Source of the DNA: Anticarsia gemmatalis | Lineage: Eukaryota > Arthropoda > Insecta > Lepidoptera > Erebidae | DNA: 64,000 nt | Assembly: GCF_050436995.1 (NCBI RefSeq) | Contig: NC_134775.1 | Span: forward strand, 8,223,124 to 8,287,123 | Reading direction: 5' to 3' | In this document: piece by piece, positions 10,087 through 20,408 of the stretch | Layout of the letters: each line of letters starts with the position of its first letter | Position numbering within the stretch: the stretch's first letter is position 1 | Notes under the pieces: model-generated | What the model was told of the DNA's origin: nothing | The model's input: the letters and a program-made list of their open reading frames with translations, nothing else | The model's database searches: none | Translations under genes and position numbers: made by a program

Positions 10087-11485
10087 ATCTGGGGGCATGG
10101 AAGTGCCCCCGCAAGTCGAGCAAAAAAAAGCGGCACGGCCGTAACAACCTTTTCTCGAAGCAATTCGGGCTATTTTTGACACCCCTATAATTTCGTTGTG
10201 GATAAAACAAGAAGCCTGGATTTTCAGCAACTAATCAGTCATTGTATAAACACGGTATATTTAAAATTTCAGTCAATTTGAACCAATAGTTTAAGAATGA
10301 CAACTTGTTAAAATTTTGAATTTTATCACTCACTGATTCACTGACTCACTGACTCACTGACTCACCGATCATCAAAAGTCTAAGGTACTTCTAGCAGACT
10401 TAGAAGCTTAAAATTTAGAATACAAATAGGGTTTAGTGTCTTAATCATGGGAAAAATTAAATATTTTCTAATTTCGGTCCAGTTTTCTAAATACTAAATA
10501 ATAAAATAATATAATAAATTTCTAAATATTATAAAGCTGAAGAGTTTGTTTGTTTGATTGTTTGTTTGTTTGAACGCGCTAATATCAGGAACTACTGGTC
10601 CGATTTGATTTTTTTTTCTTCTGTTAGATAGCTCATTTATCAAGGAACATTATAGGCTATATACCATCACGCTACGACCAATAGGAGCAGAGAACCAGTA
10701 AATAATGTTACAAAAACGGGGAAAAATTCACACATTCTCTCTTATGTGACGCAAGCGAAGTTGCGCGGGTCAGCTAGTAAATGTATAAGATTACATTTGC
10801 AGTTAATGATTATTATTACTGTAGAAAATAAAATAAATAGGTGTAAACAGGTAACTACTATATGAGGCATAAAGGGAGGGGGTTAGGGTGGGTAAGGGTG
10901 TTTAGCCCATGAAACTGAACAACATTCCCATAGGAAAATATGTTGAATTATGAAAAAAAAAACGTCTTTCCATACAAATTGGACTTATGTTCTCTCTACA
11001 AAAAGAAGTGAGATGCCATCAACAACATTCTGTAAAAACCTCAAGTCTCGCCGTAAAAAGTTGTGAGATCTATATAAAACCAAGTCGATTAATCTATTTA
11101 GTCTCTACTTAAAGGACCTTCTGTCTTAAGTTATTACGTATGTTACTATCATGCCAATTTTAAAAAAGAAAACCTTTAAAACAAATAAGTAGATCGACTT
11201 GGTCATCGCACGAAAACACAAATTCGCCATTAACATTTCAGGAGCATTAACTTCTGGTCGTGCTGTGTAGTGTGATACATACTAATAATCAAATGCGATG
11301 GCCAGGTCGGTCTATTTGTTTTAAAGGTTTTCTTTTTTAAAATTGGCATGATAATAACATACGTAATAACTTAAGACAGAAGGTCCTTTAAGTAGACACT
11401 AAATAGATTATTCGACTTGGTATTATATAGATCTCACAACTTTTTACGGCGAGACTTGAGGTTTTTACAGAATGTTTTTGATGGC
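10087..11485. mobile_element. Hairpin-ended/foldback composite repeat, copy 2
   Basis: Same order as copy 1: ATCT plus hairpin GGGGGCAT-ggaa-GTGCCCCC, GCGGCACGGCCGT box, TCACTGAC repeats, and the shared GAACAACATTCCCATAG segment. The foldback is complete here: left arm 11015-11187, loop to 11312, right arm 11313-11485. A Helitron (10521-10777) replaces part of the middle. It interrupts the Penelope ORF. Harbinger-2 begins within a few bases of its right end, so its exact right border is uncertain. Confidence 0.65.
10521..10777 (+). mobile_element. Lep1-type Helitron
   Basis: Slightly degraded start (TCTAAATATTATAAAG), GTTT microsatellite, conserved body, hairpin and CTAG at 10777. Nested in the hairpin-ended repeat copy 2. 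Confidence 0.75.
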
Positions 11486-11613
11486 ATAGCATTAATACAC
11501 GATCGAACTTGTCCGCCCGAACCGCCGGACCGGTACGGTGCGCTCAACACGCCACACCACCGCACCGCACACGAGATGGTCCAGTGTGCTATCCGTGCTT
11601 GATCGCGTCAGAC

Positions 11614-11757
11614 ATGCCTCCAACCTTGTCAAAGGAAGCTAAAATAGCTTTAATTGCAGCAACCGTCGTAGCTAGCACGCCTATCCAAAGGCAAAGGAAA
11701 AAAAGGAAAGAATGGGCAAAATTTTATTTAAGATACAGAGACTCATACAGTCATATG
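11614..11757 (+). pseudogene. Harbinger-2 transposase, first 48 codons
   Basis: Starts with ATG (MPPTLSKEAK) and runs open to 11757, ending RYRDSYSHM. It was cut there by the Gypsy LTR. The protein resumes at 34562 with RLIKELDDEDF, in frame once the element and one copy of its TATG duplication are removed. This N-terminal basic stretch (QRQRKKRKEW) precedes the helix-turn-helix region of Harbinger transposases. Confidence 0.75.
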
Positions 11758-11973
11758 TGTAGTGTAATATGATATTATGCTTTTAATTTAGCAATAAGTA
11801 AAAACTCACGTTTACGAATATTGCATCGAATACACTTTATATTTAGGTATTGCATAGTTAAGCATATTGTTGTAATTTGTATTTTTATGTTTGATTGGCA
11901 ATTCAATAAAGGACACTGAACGAGTAAGACATGTTTGATTGAAACAACACCTTAAGTCCCACATGTTATTACA
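11758..11973 (+). repeat. 5' LTR of the Gypsy element
   Basis: 216 bp, TG...CA ends, near-identical to 34342-34557. AATAAAGGACAC near 11899 may be the polyadenylation region. It lies inside Harbinger-2 transposase exon 1. Confidence 0.85.
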
Positions 11974-11991
11974 TGGCGACCCTGCCATTGG
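11974..11991 (+). promoter_or_regulatory. Primer binding site of the Gypsy element
   Basis: TGGCGACCCTGCC directly abuts the 5' LTR. TGG matches the CCA end of a tRNA used as minus-strand primer. The tRNA identity is not assigned. Confidence 0.6.
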
Positions 11992-12011
11992 CACCGTTTA
12001 AATCGAAAATG

Positions 12012-12180
12012 AAGAAAGAAGATTAAACATAATTTCAAGAAAGAAGAACGAAGACAGAAGATTCCAAGATTTCAAGAAAGAAGATTCCAGCAATTCAAGA
12101 AAGAAGATTTTAAGAAAGAAGATTCCAAAATTTCAAGAAAGAAGATTTCAATATTTCAAGAAAGAAGATTTTAAATACAT
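12012..12180 (+). repeat. Purine-rich tandem repeats in the Gypsy leader
   Basis: Six or seven imperfect copies of a roughly 20-24-base unit built on TTTCAAGAAAGAAGATTCC, directly upstream of the small ORF. Strongly A/G-biased and without AUG. It could serve packaging or ribosome entry; that is speculation. Confidence 0.6.
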
Positions 12181-12186
12181 TATACT

Positions 12187-12453
12187 ATGGGGAAAAATGC
12201 TTCGAAGGAACAAGTCGTAATTGCACAGAACGCCAACGGAGCAGCTTCAGCGACGACACAACAATACCACACCGAACGGTTGGAAATGATTGAACTTCTG
12301 ATCACCGAAGCCGTCGTTATTTTGGTAATCGCCGTAGTATACTACATTTTCAAGAAATTCAACAAGCACCACGTACGGACCCTGCAACGAGAGCTGAACA
12401 GACACAACTTAGCCACCATCTCACGTGCTGACCTGACCACCACTGCCGTTTAA
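12187..12453 (+). CDS. Small Gypsy-encoded membrane protein with a possible myristoylation signal
   Basis: 88 aa, intact, ATG to TAA. The N-terminus MGKNASK fits an N-myristoylation consensus (Gly2, Ser6). Residues about 35-55 form one hydrophobic segment (LLITEAVVILVIAVVYY). A basic amphipathic tail follows (FKKFNKHHVRTLQREL). Placed between the leader and gag, as are the short uncharacterised ORFs I recall upstream of gag in mdg1/412/blood elements. It may be a membrane anchor or accessory factor; no function is established. ORF intactness in an otherwise broken element supports it being real. Confidence 0.6.
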   Translation: MGKNASKEQVVIAQNANGAASATTQQYHTERLEMIELLITEAVVILVIAVVYYIFKKFNKHHVRTLQRELNRHNLATISRADLTTTAV

Positions 12454-13040
12454 GAAGAAAGAAGAAAGAAAAAAAAGAAGGTTTGGAGGAGTCCAGGGTA
12501 GAGCCCGGCCCACCCCTCAACACATAAAACTGCAGCCTGAGTCATCAGCAGCGGCGCCATACACAGCTCCACGTCAGCGCCAGCCCTACTCGTCACCAGC
12601 CACGTGCCAGCATCTATCTACGTGCACCTTCGCAATGGGAAAATTTTGTTGTATCGGCGACTAAAAGTATGTAATTTTTCAGTTATTTTAAGTTACTTAA
12701 TTAGGGTTGTTATTTTGTTAGTATTTAATTTAATATTATGACAAGTTTGATTTTAGAATTACATGAACTTCGTAATTCGTTAAATTAGCTTAAAGAATAT
12801 TTAGTTAAATTAGGTCCAGCAAAAATACAGTTAGAACTTGGCCAGAAAAAGATAGAAGAAGCAAAAGGGTTGTAGGTATTCTTCCTTAGAAAATATTTTG
12901 TCTCTGTTGCACTTGCAAATTGAACGCGAGGAAATAAGTACATGCGATATCACTTCTGTTCATAAAATAATTAGTGATATACATATTTTATACAATAAAA
13001 TAATTAATTTATCTGATCTTAAAGACACTAAACAAAAAAA
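12454..13040 (+). other. Gypsy leader between the small ORF and gag
   Basis: Contains a polypurine stretch right after the small ORF stop (12454-12485) and an AT-rich segment before gag. Short open stretches around 12735-12990 (for example LELHELRNSLN-like and QLEREEISTCDITS-like text) suggest that gag once began further upstream and lost its N-terminus to stops. Confidence 0.45.
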
Positions 13041-13952
13041 ATGTCTACAAAAAAGGAATTCGACTTAAAAACTGCTATTTCTTTATTGCGTGTAATGACG
13101 GGACAGGAATCTGTAACTAAATCTCTTATTGACTGTATTGAGTTGTACAGCAAGATGATCTTAGAAACGTCTACTCAAGAGTTAATTAATTTCGTACTAA
13201 AAACCAGACTTTCTCAGAGTGCAAAATTACGTATGAAATCCACTTATGATACCATTGAGAATCTTTTAGCCGACATGCGCAAATATTTAATACAAACTAA
13301 ATCAGAAGTAGCTTTACAGTGGAAATTACACCAATGTAAACAAGGTAATCGCTCTATTGAGTCATTTGGTAATGAATTAGAAAAGTTGTTTGTTAATTTA
13401 ACTATCGCTCAGTCAGAAGACAATCCAAATTCTTATGATCTTTTCAAAAAATCCAATGAAAAAATTGCTTTAAAACGTTTCGCTGACGGTTTGAGTGACC
13501 CCAGATTGAGTACCGTCATAGCGGCTAGGAATTTTCAATCTTTACCGGAAGCTATTAGGACTGCCATGGACGAACAATCCTTGTCTTCGTCATTCGAAAT
13601 TATGAATATCAAATGTCATAATTACCCAAATCGCGGCCATAGAAATTTTAATAATAATTTCCATGGAAATTATATTGCCCGATCTCGCAACAATAATTAT
13701 TTCTCATCTTATTATAAGCAAGGTAAGGCGAGACCACAGGCATCGGGTAACCTATCGTCTCATCGCGGACAATACAATCGCGGTCGAGGTAGAACTTTTC
13801 ACAGAGGTCAAAGTACTAGACAATATGACTTTAAGTCCCACAGACCCTCTGTCATGGTTCACTATACTACTCAGGAACCATCGAGCACTACTACGAATAA
13901 TTCGAGTCAAATAGTTACTCCCAATTGTGCATCCAACGATTTTTTTCGTTGA
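13041..13952 (+). CDS. gag: Gypsy gag polyprotein
   Basis: 303 aa, open throughout. Residues 1-190 are the helical capsid-like part (for example YLIQTKSEVALQWKLHQCK, LKRFADGLSDPR, EQSLSSSFE). From about 195 the protein turns Asn/Arg/Gly-rich (GRGRTFHRGQS) and has no CCHC zinc knuckle, so RNA binding would rest on the basic RG tail. Its end overlaps pol by 26 bases in the +1 frame, so pol would need a ribosomal frameshift. It builds the virus-like particle of the element. The true N-terminus may be upstream (see the leader). Confidence 0.75.
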   Translation: MSTKKEFDLKTAISLLRVMTGQESVTKSLIDCIELYSKMILETSTQELINFVLKTRLSQSAKLRMKSTYDTIENLLADMRKYLIQTKSEVALQWKLHQCKQGNRSIESFGNELEKLFVNLTIAQSEDNPNSYDLFKKSNEKIALKRFADGLSDPRLSTVIAARNFQSLPEAIRTAMDEQSLSSSFEIMNIKCHNYPNRGHRNFNNNFHGNYIARSRNNNYFSSYYKQGKARPQASGNLSSHRGQYNRGRGRTFHRGQSTRQYDFKSHRPSVMVHYTTQEPSSTTTNNSSQIVTPNCASNDFFR

Positions 13953-14819
13953 TTCTAAAAATTTCGTTTTTAATTTTAATAATAGTAGTACAGTAAGATT
14001 TTTAGTCGATAATCAAGTAATTAATCTTTTAGTTGATAGCGGAGCCAGACTTTGTGTACTGAAGTACGAATGGCTTAGTAAATATCCTCAATTATTACAA
14101 CAGTTACGTAATGATAGAATAACCATTAGAGGTGTAAGTGGTAAGTTAGAATCGGCAGGATATATCTTTTTAGATTTAGTATATGATAACGAAATATTTC
14201 GTGAAAAATTTTATGTGTTTAAGAATATGTCTTGTACTGCAAATGGGATCTTAGGAGATAAATTTTTACAGCGATATGAATCAATTATTAATTATAGAGA
14301 TAGTATATTACAACTTTATAAGAACAATAGAAACATTCCTATTGAAATACATTATAATGCTAGGTATAGGCATTCGATTCCGCCTCGGTGCGAGGTAATA
14401 AGGTTCATTCCAACCTCGTCGAGTAGCGATTGTGTAGTTTTTTCAAAAGGAGCCCAGCAAGGAGTTTTCGTAGCTGGCATAATGTCGAAACCAAATAATG
14501 GTCGCATCCCTTTAAGGATATTAAATACGACAGATAACGAAGTAGAATGCGATTTTCAAGATCTTATTATTTACGACATAAATTACTTTGATATTTGTAA
14601 TTTTTCTGAAAATACAAATAGTATCAATTGCGTAAAAACATTATTTGAATTATTAAATTTATCGAATATGAACCCAGAGGAAAAACGTAGTATTGAACAT
14701 ATTTGTGCAAAATATGCCGACGTTTTTCATCTTCCAGGTGATAAATTATCAACTACAAATATTATGACACATACAATATCTTTAAAAGATAACGTGACAC
14801 CGAGTTATGTTAAGCCTTA
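13927..14819 (+). CDS. pol: Gypsy pol, protease domain and start of RT (interrupted)
   Basis: Retropepsin with catalytic LLVDSGARLCVLK near residue 37, GVSGKLESAGY flap region, and NGILGDKFLQRY near residue 105. Then comes a linker to TISLKDNVTPSYVKP, where Harbinger-1 is inserted after CC^TTA. The polypeptide continues at 17736 with YRIPHSLKKEVQKQI. It is +1 to gag over a 26-bp overlap. The protease part carries no stop. Confidence 0.8.
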
Positions 14820-15028
14820 AGCCGGGTCCAGACGAGTGTAACGTGTAATGTAATCCACCGTGTAATGTAACACGAATTCTACGTGTGGACGGCACTACGA
14901 GCATTACATGTAACGCTCGCGCGGCGCTCGGGGTTGATCCATCGGCTGTCGGTTTTTCGCGCGAACACAAAGACGCTCGCAGTGCTCGTTTGGACGGCGT
15001 TCGTGACGGTTGTGTCGTATGTACGTTC

Positions 15029-17021
15029 ATGATGTGGAGTGACGAACAATCGCTTGAACTTATTAGTTTGTATCAAGAAAAACCTGTTATTTGGGATCCA
15101 AAAAACCCGCAATACTATAAAAAAAATCTGAAACACGATGCTTGGAGTGATATTGCTCATTCATTGGAAAGAGATGTAGAAGAATGCAAAAACAAAATGA
15201 TTAGTTTGCTTGCTTCACATCGAAGAGAAAAAGGAAAAGTAAAGAAGAGCCATAGTTCCGGAAAAGGTATGTTTTATTATAAATTTCTGTTGCTTTACAT
15301 ATTACACACTTTTATTTATTAATTTAGTTTTTACTTAGGTATTATCACTTACTTGCTATTAGTACAATTATTACTTCTATTGTATACCCACTATATTACT
15401 ATATTCTACTATATTTTACTATACATACATATATGTACTATATTCTATTGTTATTATTATTATATATTGCTTATTTATTGTAATTTATTTTACAGGTGGG
15501 GATGAAACGTACAAAAGTACATGGTTTGCTTACGAGGCGCTGGCATTTTTAGGAGATCGAAATAATCCAAGGAAACGACGCAACACAGAGGTAACTGCAT
15601 TGAACTAGTTTCCTTCGACTTGATAAAAATCTTAACAATATGTATTCTGCCAAGAAACTGTACCCTCGTTCATAAAATAGTCATTAAACTCATCCCTAAT
15701 TTGTTTTGCCGTTGAGGCAGCTCTTCTAGGTACATTATTCAATGGAAGTAAAGATGACATTTCACAATCTCTCCGCCAACTACCTTCACATAATCTTCCG
15801 TTTTGGTCGCTGTCAAGTGAGCCAGGGGGTGCATACAAGTTTTTAGATGAATCCGTGTTTCTCAAAAAATTATGCAAGTGTGCAATAGCCATGACTATAG
15901 TCTCCACGGTTTTGGGCTGAAGGAGCATAGGTTTTCGTAGAACTCTGAACACGGATGCTGTGCTACCAAATACATTTTCTACAATCCTGCGAGCTCTGCT
16001 TAACCGGTAATTAAAAATTCTTCGCGGCGATCCCTTGGGGTATTCTCCTGGATAGGGTTTCATTATATTGTTTTGTAAAGGGAAGGCAGAGTCTCCTACA
16101 AAAACATATGGTACTACTTTGTTTCTACCTTGCAGTGCTTCAGGTGCAGGCAATCTTAACGAATTATTTTCTAGTTTTTTATATAATTCAGTTTCCTTAA
16201 AAATTCCACCATCTGAAATGCGGCCTTGACATCCGACATCCAGAAATTTATAATTATATTCCGCGTCTACTAAAGCAAACATCACTATACTGAAATTAGA
16301 TTTGTAGTTACGATATTCTGTGCCACTATGTACCGGAGCCGGCACAATGGGGAAAATTCCACAATTCATCAAATCTGTTTGAGATCTGGATCCATTCTGA
16401 CTCTGTTTTTGGCAGCTGAAACAATGAATTTCTTTTTAATTACAGATTACAAATGAACCGGAACAGAGTGCATCTACAAGTGTCGAAAATGATAACAGTT
16501 CAGAATTTATATCACCAACTGGTCAGGCCCCCAAAAAAAAGAAATCAGACGAAAATAAAAAAATGGGTATGCTTTCGGAAGCTCTTGGCCTGCTTAAGAG
16601 TGCTGCTTCTAGTCCTACTCCTGAACCCCGGAACAATAATCCAAACAATTTTGACAGTGAAACCCTTTTCTTTTCGAATTTTATATGCAGCAAGATGCAA
16701 CAATATAGCAGAAGTACTAAAAATGCCGTGCAGCGAGCAATAATGGACGTAATATTCAAAGCCGATGAAGGGTGCACTAACTTTTCTCAACATTATTATC
16801 CATCGGCATTCAATTACAGTGGGTATACAACAGGCTCGGTTCCTTCATCAAGATACTGCAATGAACCACTTTCTTTGTCTAATCGCTCAGAACTTACTTC
16901 AGGGTATTCAACAGGTCAAAATCAGACAAGTTGCCCTACTGCTCCATATGCTTCACCTGTTCCCTCAGAATTATCTCAAACTTCATATGAAGATGTAGAC
17001 TTTGTGAATGACCTGATTTGA
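15029..17021 (+). CDS. Harbinger-1 MADF/BESS DNA-binding partner protein (3 exons)
   Basis: Predicted exons 15029-15266, 15496-15590 and 16446-17021, with GT/AG borders (AAG|GTATGT, TTTACAG|GT, GAG|GTAACT, AATTACAG|AT). They join in phase to 302 codons plus stop. Residues 1-75 are a MADF/Myb-SANT-like domain (LISLYQEKPVIWDP, WSDIAHSLERDVEECKNK). Exon 2 gives YKSTWFAYEALAFL. A KKKKSDENKK basic patch follows, then a BESS-like helix pair (FFSNFICSKMQQYSRS, AIMDVIFKADEG) and a Ser/Tyr-rich tail. In Harbinger systems this protein imports or recruits the transposase to the TIRs. It looks intact, unlike the transposase. Confidence 0.8.
15632..16415 (-). pseudogene. Harbinger-1 transposase exon 2 (first catalytic Asp deleted)
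   Basis: An acceptor TTTCAG at 16416 opens LPKTESEWIQISNRFD and WNFPHC. The frame then breaks: the expected GAxDGKH block with the first catalytic Asp is missing, and the text resumes at about 16345 as PAPVHSGTEYRNYKSNFS. Downstream are FVGDSAFPLQN (second Asp, about 16100) and SRARRIVENVFG (Glu, about 15985), ending with a stop at 15632. A deletion of roughly 35 bases explains both the shift and the lost motif. DDE_Tnp_4 family. The whole exon lies inside intron 2 of the antisense MADF gene. Confidence 0.85.
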
Positions 17022-17173
17022 AAAGAATAAATTTTGTACTACATGATTTGAAGATACAATTTGATTTAACTTTCTAATTTTAATTTTGGAATAATTTTAA
17101 TTTTGCTTACCCTACTTAATACAATAGCTTAATTTGTTATTTTAATAAATAAATAAAAATATGTAAAACTCAC

Positions 17174-17596
17174 CTTAATGTTTTCTTTCAATGCTTTTAT
17201 AATCGCTTCACAAACTTCTGGTACAATGCAAGACATTGACTGTTTTGAAATTCTGAAGGTGTATTGAAGGCTTGTAAATGAATCTCCTGTTGCCAAAAAT
17301 CTTAGTGTTAGAGCCAGTCTATCTTGCGGCGAAATTGCAGATCTCATTATAGTGTCTTGTCTTGATATTTTAGGCGCAATGATTGTTAACAAATATTCGA
17401 AGTCAGTAGGCGACATCCGGGTAAAGTTTTTATATTGACCACTTATATGTTGAGATTTTAGTTCCACAAGTAAAGAAGATCTTCTTTTATACAAATTAGT
17501 TTTCCACCATCGACGCTTCCGACTTTTGCGGTCTTCAGTTAGTAAATACATGAAAATAAAAGCCGCACCAGCTATCACGACCTTCCTATTCGGCAT
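17174..17596 (-). CDS. Harbinger-1 transposase exon 1
   Basis: Starts MPNRKVVIAGAAF; 141 codons; ends ALKENIK at an AAG|GTGAGT donor (17174). Contains the basic KSRKRRWW patch and the helix-turn-helix region (FTRMSPTDFEYLL, RLALTLRFLATGDSFTSLQ). It joins in phase to exon 2 at 16415 across an intron of about 760 bp that also contains MADF exon 3 on the opposite strand. Intact in itself. Confidence 0.8.
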
Positions 17597-17735
17597 GTTC
17601 GTAGCAACTGAGTGGAAACAGCTTTTGAAATATTTTCGCGTTCACAATTCGCTTTGAGTTCGTGTGCCGTCCACACTGTTGATACTAAATTACACGTAAT
17701 CTTACATTACACGTTACACTCGTCTGGACCCGGCT

Positions 17736-19033
17736 TTACAGGATACCTCATTCCTTGAAAAAGGAGGTACAAAAACAAATTGACGAAATGTTAGCAAACG
17801 ATATAATAGAAGAAACGACATCAGAATGGTCCAGTCCAGTTTTATTAGTTCCTAAAAAAGTCTGATAGATCTAACGAGAAAAAGTGGAGATTAGTCATTG
17901 ATTACAGACAGCTGAATAACAGAATCAAAGATGATAAATTTCCTTTACCAAACATAGCAGATATTTTAGATTCTCTCACAGGTAGCATTTATTTTTCAAA
18001 ATTGGATCTTTCGCAAAGTTACTACCAACTTTCATTAGAAGAAAATTCGAGAAAATATACAGCATTCAGTGTAGATAAAATGTACCAGTTAGAATTAGAT
18101 CCAGAATCACGTAAATATACGGCCTTCACTACTGATAAAATGTATCAGATGAAGCGCTCGCCTATGGGTTTGAAAACATCTCCCAGTGTGTTCTCAAGAT
18201 GAATGACTATTGCAATGTCAGGTATTAATTATAAACAAGCTTTTATTTATCTCGACGATTGTGTTGTTATAGGAAAATCTATGGAAAATCATAATAAAAA
18301 CTTAATTACAGTCTTGGAAAGATTAAGAAAAGTCAATTTAAAATTAAATCCTATTAAATGTGATTTCTTGCGCACTGAAATAGTATACTTAGGTCATAAA
18401 ATAACATCACATGGCATTCTTCCTGACGACAGCAAAATCGAGGCCTTGCGCAAGTATCCGGTGCCATTGAACGCGGACGACCTTAAGCGTTACATTGCAT
18501 TTGCTAATTATTATAGACGTTTTATACCTAACTTTTCCAATATTGCGCATCCATTAAATAAGTTTTGTAAAAAGAATGTAGAATTTAAATGGACATACGA
18601 ATGTGACCAATCTTTTCATAAGTTAAAATCAGCTTTAATGTCACCGCCTATATTACAGTATCCCGATTTTTCGGAAACGAATATTTTTCAGTTGCGAACA
18701 GACGCTTGTAAGACAAGATTAGGCGCGGTTTTGTCTAATAGTAATGGTCATGTAGTTGCTTATGCGAGCCGTAACTTATCGCCCGCAGAAAGTAGATATC
18801 CGATAATAGACTTAGAATTACTAGCTATCGTATGGGCAGTAAGGCATTTTGGACCATATCTGTATGGCAGAAGGTTTAAAATCTTTACAGATCATAAGCC
18901 ATTAGTGTATTTATTTAGTTTAAAGGACCCTTCCAGCAGACTAACTAAGTTTAGGCTATATCTTGAAGAGTATGACTTCGAAATTGTCCACATCCCGGGT
19001 CGAAATAATGCAGCTGCAGACGCATTAAGTTGA
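17736..19033 (+). pseudogene. pol: Gypsy pol, reverse transcriptase and RNase H
   Basis: Resumes after Harbinger-1. RT: SSPVLLVPKK, then a one-base shift and stop near 17865, KWRLVIDYRQLNNRIKDDKF, FSKLDLSQSYYQL (motif A), a stop at 18200 (TGA after SVFSR) and AFIYLDDCVVIG (YLDD, about 18240). RNase H: RTDACKTRLGAVLS, ELLAIVWAVRHF, FTDHKPLVYLF, HIPGRNNAAADALS. Between 18037 and 18155 the motif S-RKYTAF-x2-DKMYQ occurs twice in tandem, where relatives have it once. The gene is inactive. Confidence 0.85.
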
Positions 19034-19463
19034 CTCCCGATGACAATGACTTGTGATGATTTTAAATCTATTGGAGAACAGGTAGTTTCTGTATTGACGC
19101 GAGCACAAATAAAAAGGCTAACGTCTCAGTTATCCACTGATAATAATGATTTGACAGAAGAATCTTCTAACGGTTCCAACCTGAGACTGTGGAAATTCTT
19201 AAAAAACCGAATGATGTGATAGAATTAATTTTTATTAATGACAAAGAATTTAAGAAATTGAATAATTATTCTAGTAAAGAATATTGCACATATGTACCTT
19301 CATGTTGTACTATATACCTGAATACTCGATCGTTATCTACCCTGACGGAGTTAGCGAGAGATTTAGGATTGTTGTGCGAAAAAGAAAATATAAATGAAAT
19401 ATTAATTATAAGAAGTAGAAAAATGCAACAAATATAAAAATACTTGCAAGTCATATAAAAAAG
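19034..19463 (+). pseudogene. Gypsy pol linker between RNase H and integrase
   Basis: A stop at 19034 ends the RNase H frame. A weaker open stretch (19189-19437: NDVIELIFINDKEFKKL, STLTELARDLGLLCEKEN) continues the linker in another frame. No domain recognised. Confidence 0.5.
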
Positions 19464-19812
19464 TTGCAAATAAAGGTACCTAAAATTTTAATTACAACGG
19501 ATATAATAAGAATTTGTGATCACGAGGATAAAAGAGTCATATTAAATGAGTTTCATTTGTTACCCACGAGCAGACACGCAGGGATAAACAGAATGTTAGG
19601 GAATTTAAAAAAATATTACTACTGGCCAGGTATGACGGATGACGTTATTAATTACGTTAAAAAATGTCAACAATGTCAATATAATAAATTTTCTAATCGC
19701 CTTGTAAGAGAGCCAATGGTTGTAACAAATACTGCAAGCTCAGCATTTGAACGTGTAGCGTTAGATATCATGGGTCCATTACCGACTGATATAAAAAAGA
19801 TGAAGATAAAAA
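19464..19812 (+). pseudogene. Gypsy integrase, HHCC zinc finger and first catalytic Asp
   Basis: The HHCC zinc-binding domain is complete (EFHLLPTSRHAGINRML ... CQQCQYNK) and is followed by ALDIMGPLPTD, which holds the first Asp of the D,D,E triad. The Jockey-like LINE then interrupts it. The integrase core resumes at about 32952 with KYILTLQCDLSKFV. Confidence 0.8.
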
Positions 19813-20064
19813 AGATAAAAATATTTATTTCTGTCCAAGTTTACAAAGTTTTTGAGAACAGTGATAGCCACACTAGGCGTTGCCTGTATCGTGGTATCAA
19901 TGCAATTGATTACCAGATAGGACAAGTTATAGATGTACAATAATAATACTGCTTACTAACTAATAGTAAATAGTAAATAATACAAGCTAATATTATTATG
20001 ATAGCAGAACAGAGAACAAAAATAACAAAATTTTACACAAAAAATTTATTTTTCTTAACTATAA

Positions 20065-20124
20065 ATGGTCTGTGTGTGTATGTATATGTGTGTGTGTATG
20101 TGTATGTGTGTGTGTGTGTATGTG

Positions 20125-20155
<31 letters not shown>

Positions 20156-20250
20156 ATGTATGTGAGTATGTGTGTGTGTGTGTGTATGTAAATGTGTGTG
20201 TGTTTATTTATTTGTGTATGTGTGTGTGTGTTTGTTTATTTGTGTGCGGA
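20065..20250. repeat. (TG)n-rich microsatellite in a LINE 3' UTR
   Basis: About 185 bases of TG/TGTA repeats on the plus strand. It gives a spurious Cys/Val-rich reading frame. It lies in the 3' UTR of the minus-strand Jockey-like LINE. Confidence 0.85.
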
Positions 20251-20408
20251 GGAACAAGAGGAAGGACACCCAGAATAATTAAGATAGCGATTTTAATAGC
20301 TGTTCGATGTCATAATAATCCAGATCGATGAGATATTTTACAGTTTTTAAATGTGCTTCACGAACAGAGTTTTCTCTAAGATTGCAAGCTTTATTTATTT
20401 TATTTTAC

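Larger units (their letters stand above)
14820..17735. mobile_element. PIF/Harbinger DNA transposon 1
   Basis: 2916 bp with perfect 34-bp TIRs (AGCCGGGTCCAGACGAGTG... at the left, inverted at 17702-17735) and a TTA duplication (14817-14819, 17736-17738). Excising it with one TTA restores the Gypsy codons ...KP|YRIPHS exactly. It encodes a plus-strand three-exon MADF/BESS protein and a minus-strand two-exon DDE transposase. Transposase exon 2 lies entirely inside intron 2 of the MADF gene. The transposase lacks its first catalytic Asp, so this copy could move only with help. Confidence 0.9.

Noticed and set aside
15029..17021. MADF/BESS gene as a host transcription factor
   Set aside because: It lies inside 34-bp Harbinger TIRs next to the transposase, so it belongs to the transposon.
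20065..20331. Cys/Val-rich frame over the TG repeat
   Set aside because: Translation of a microsatellite.
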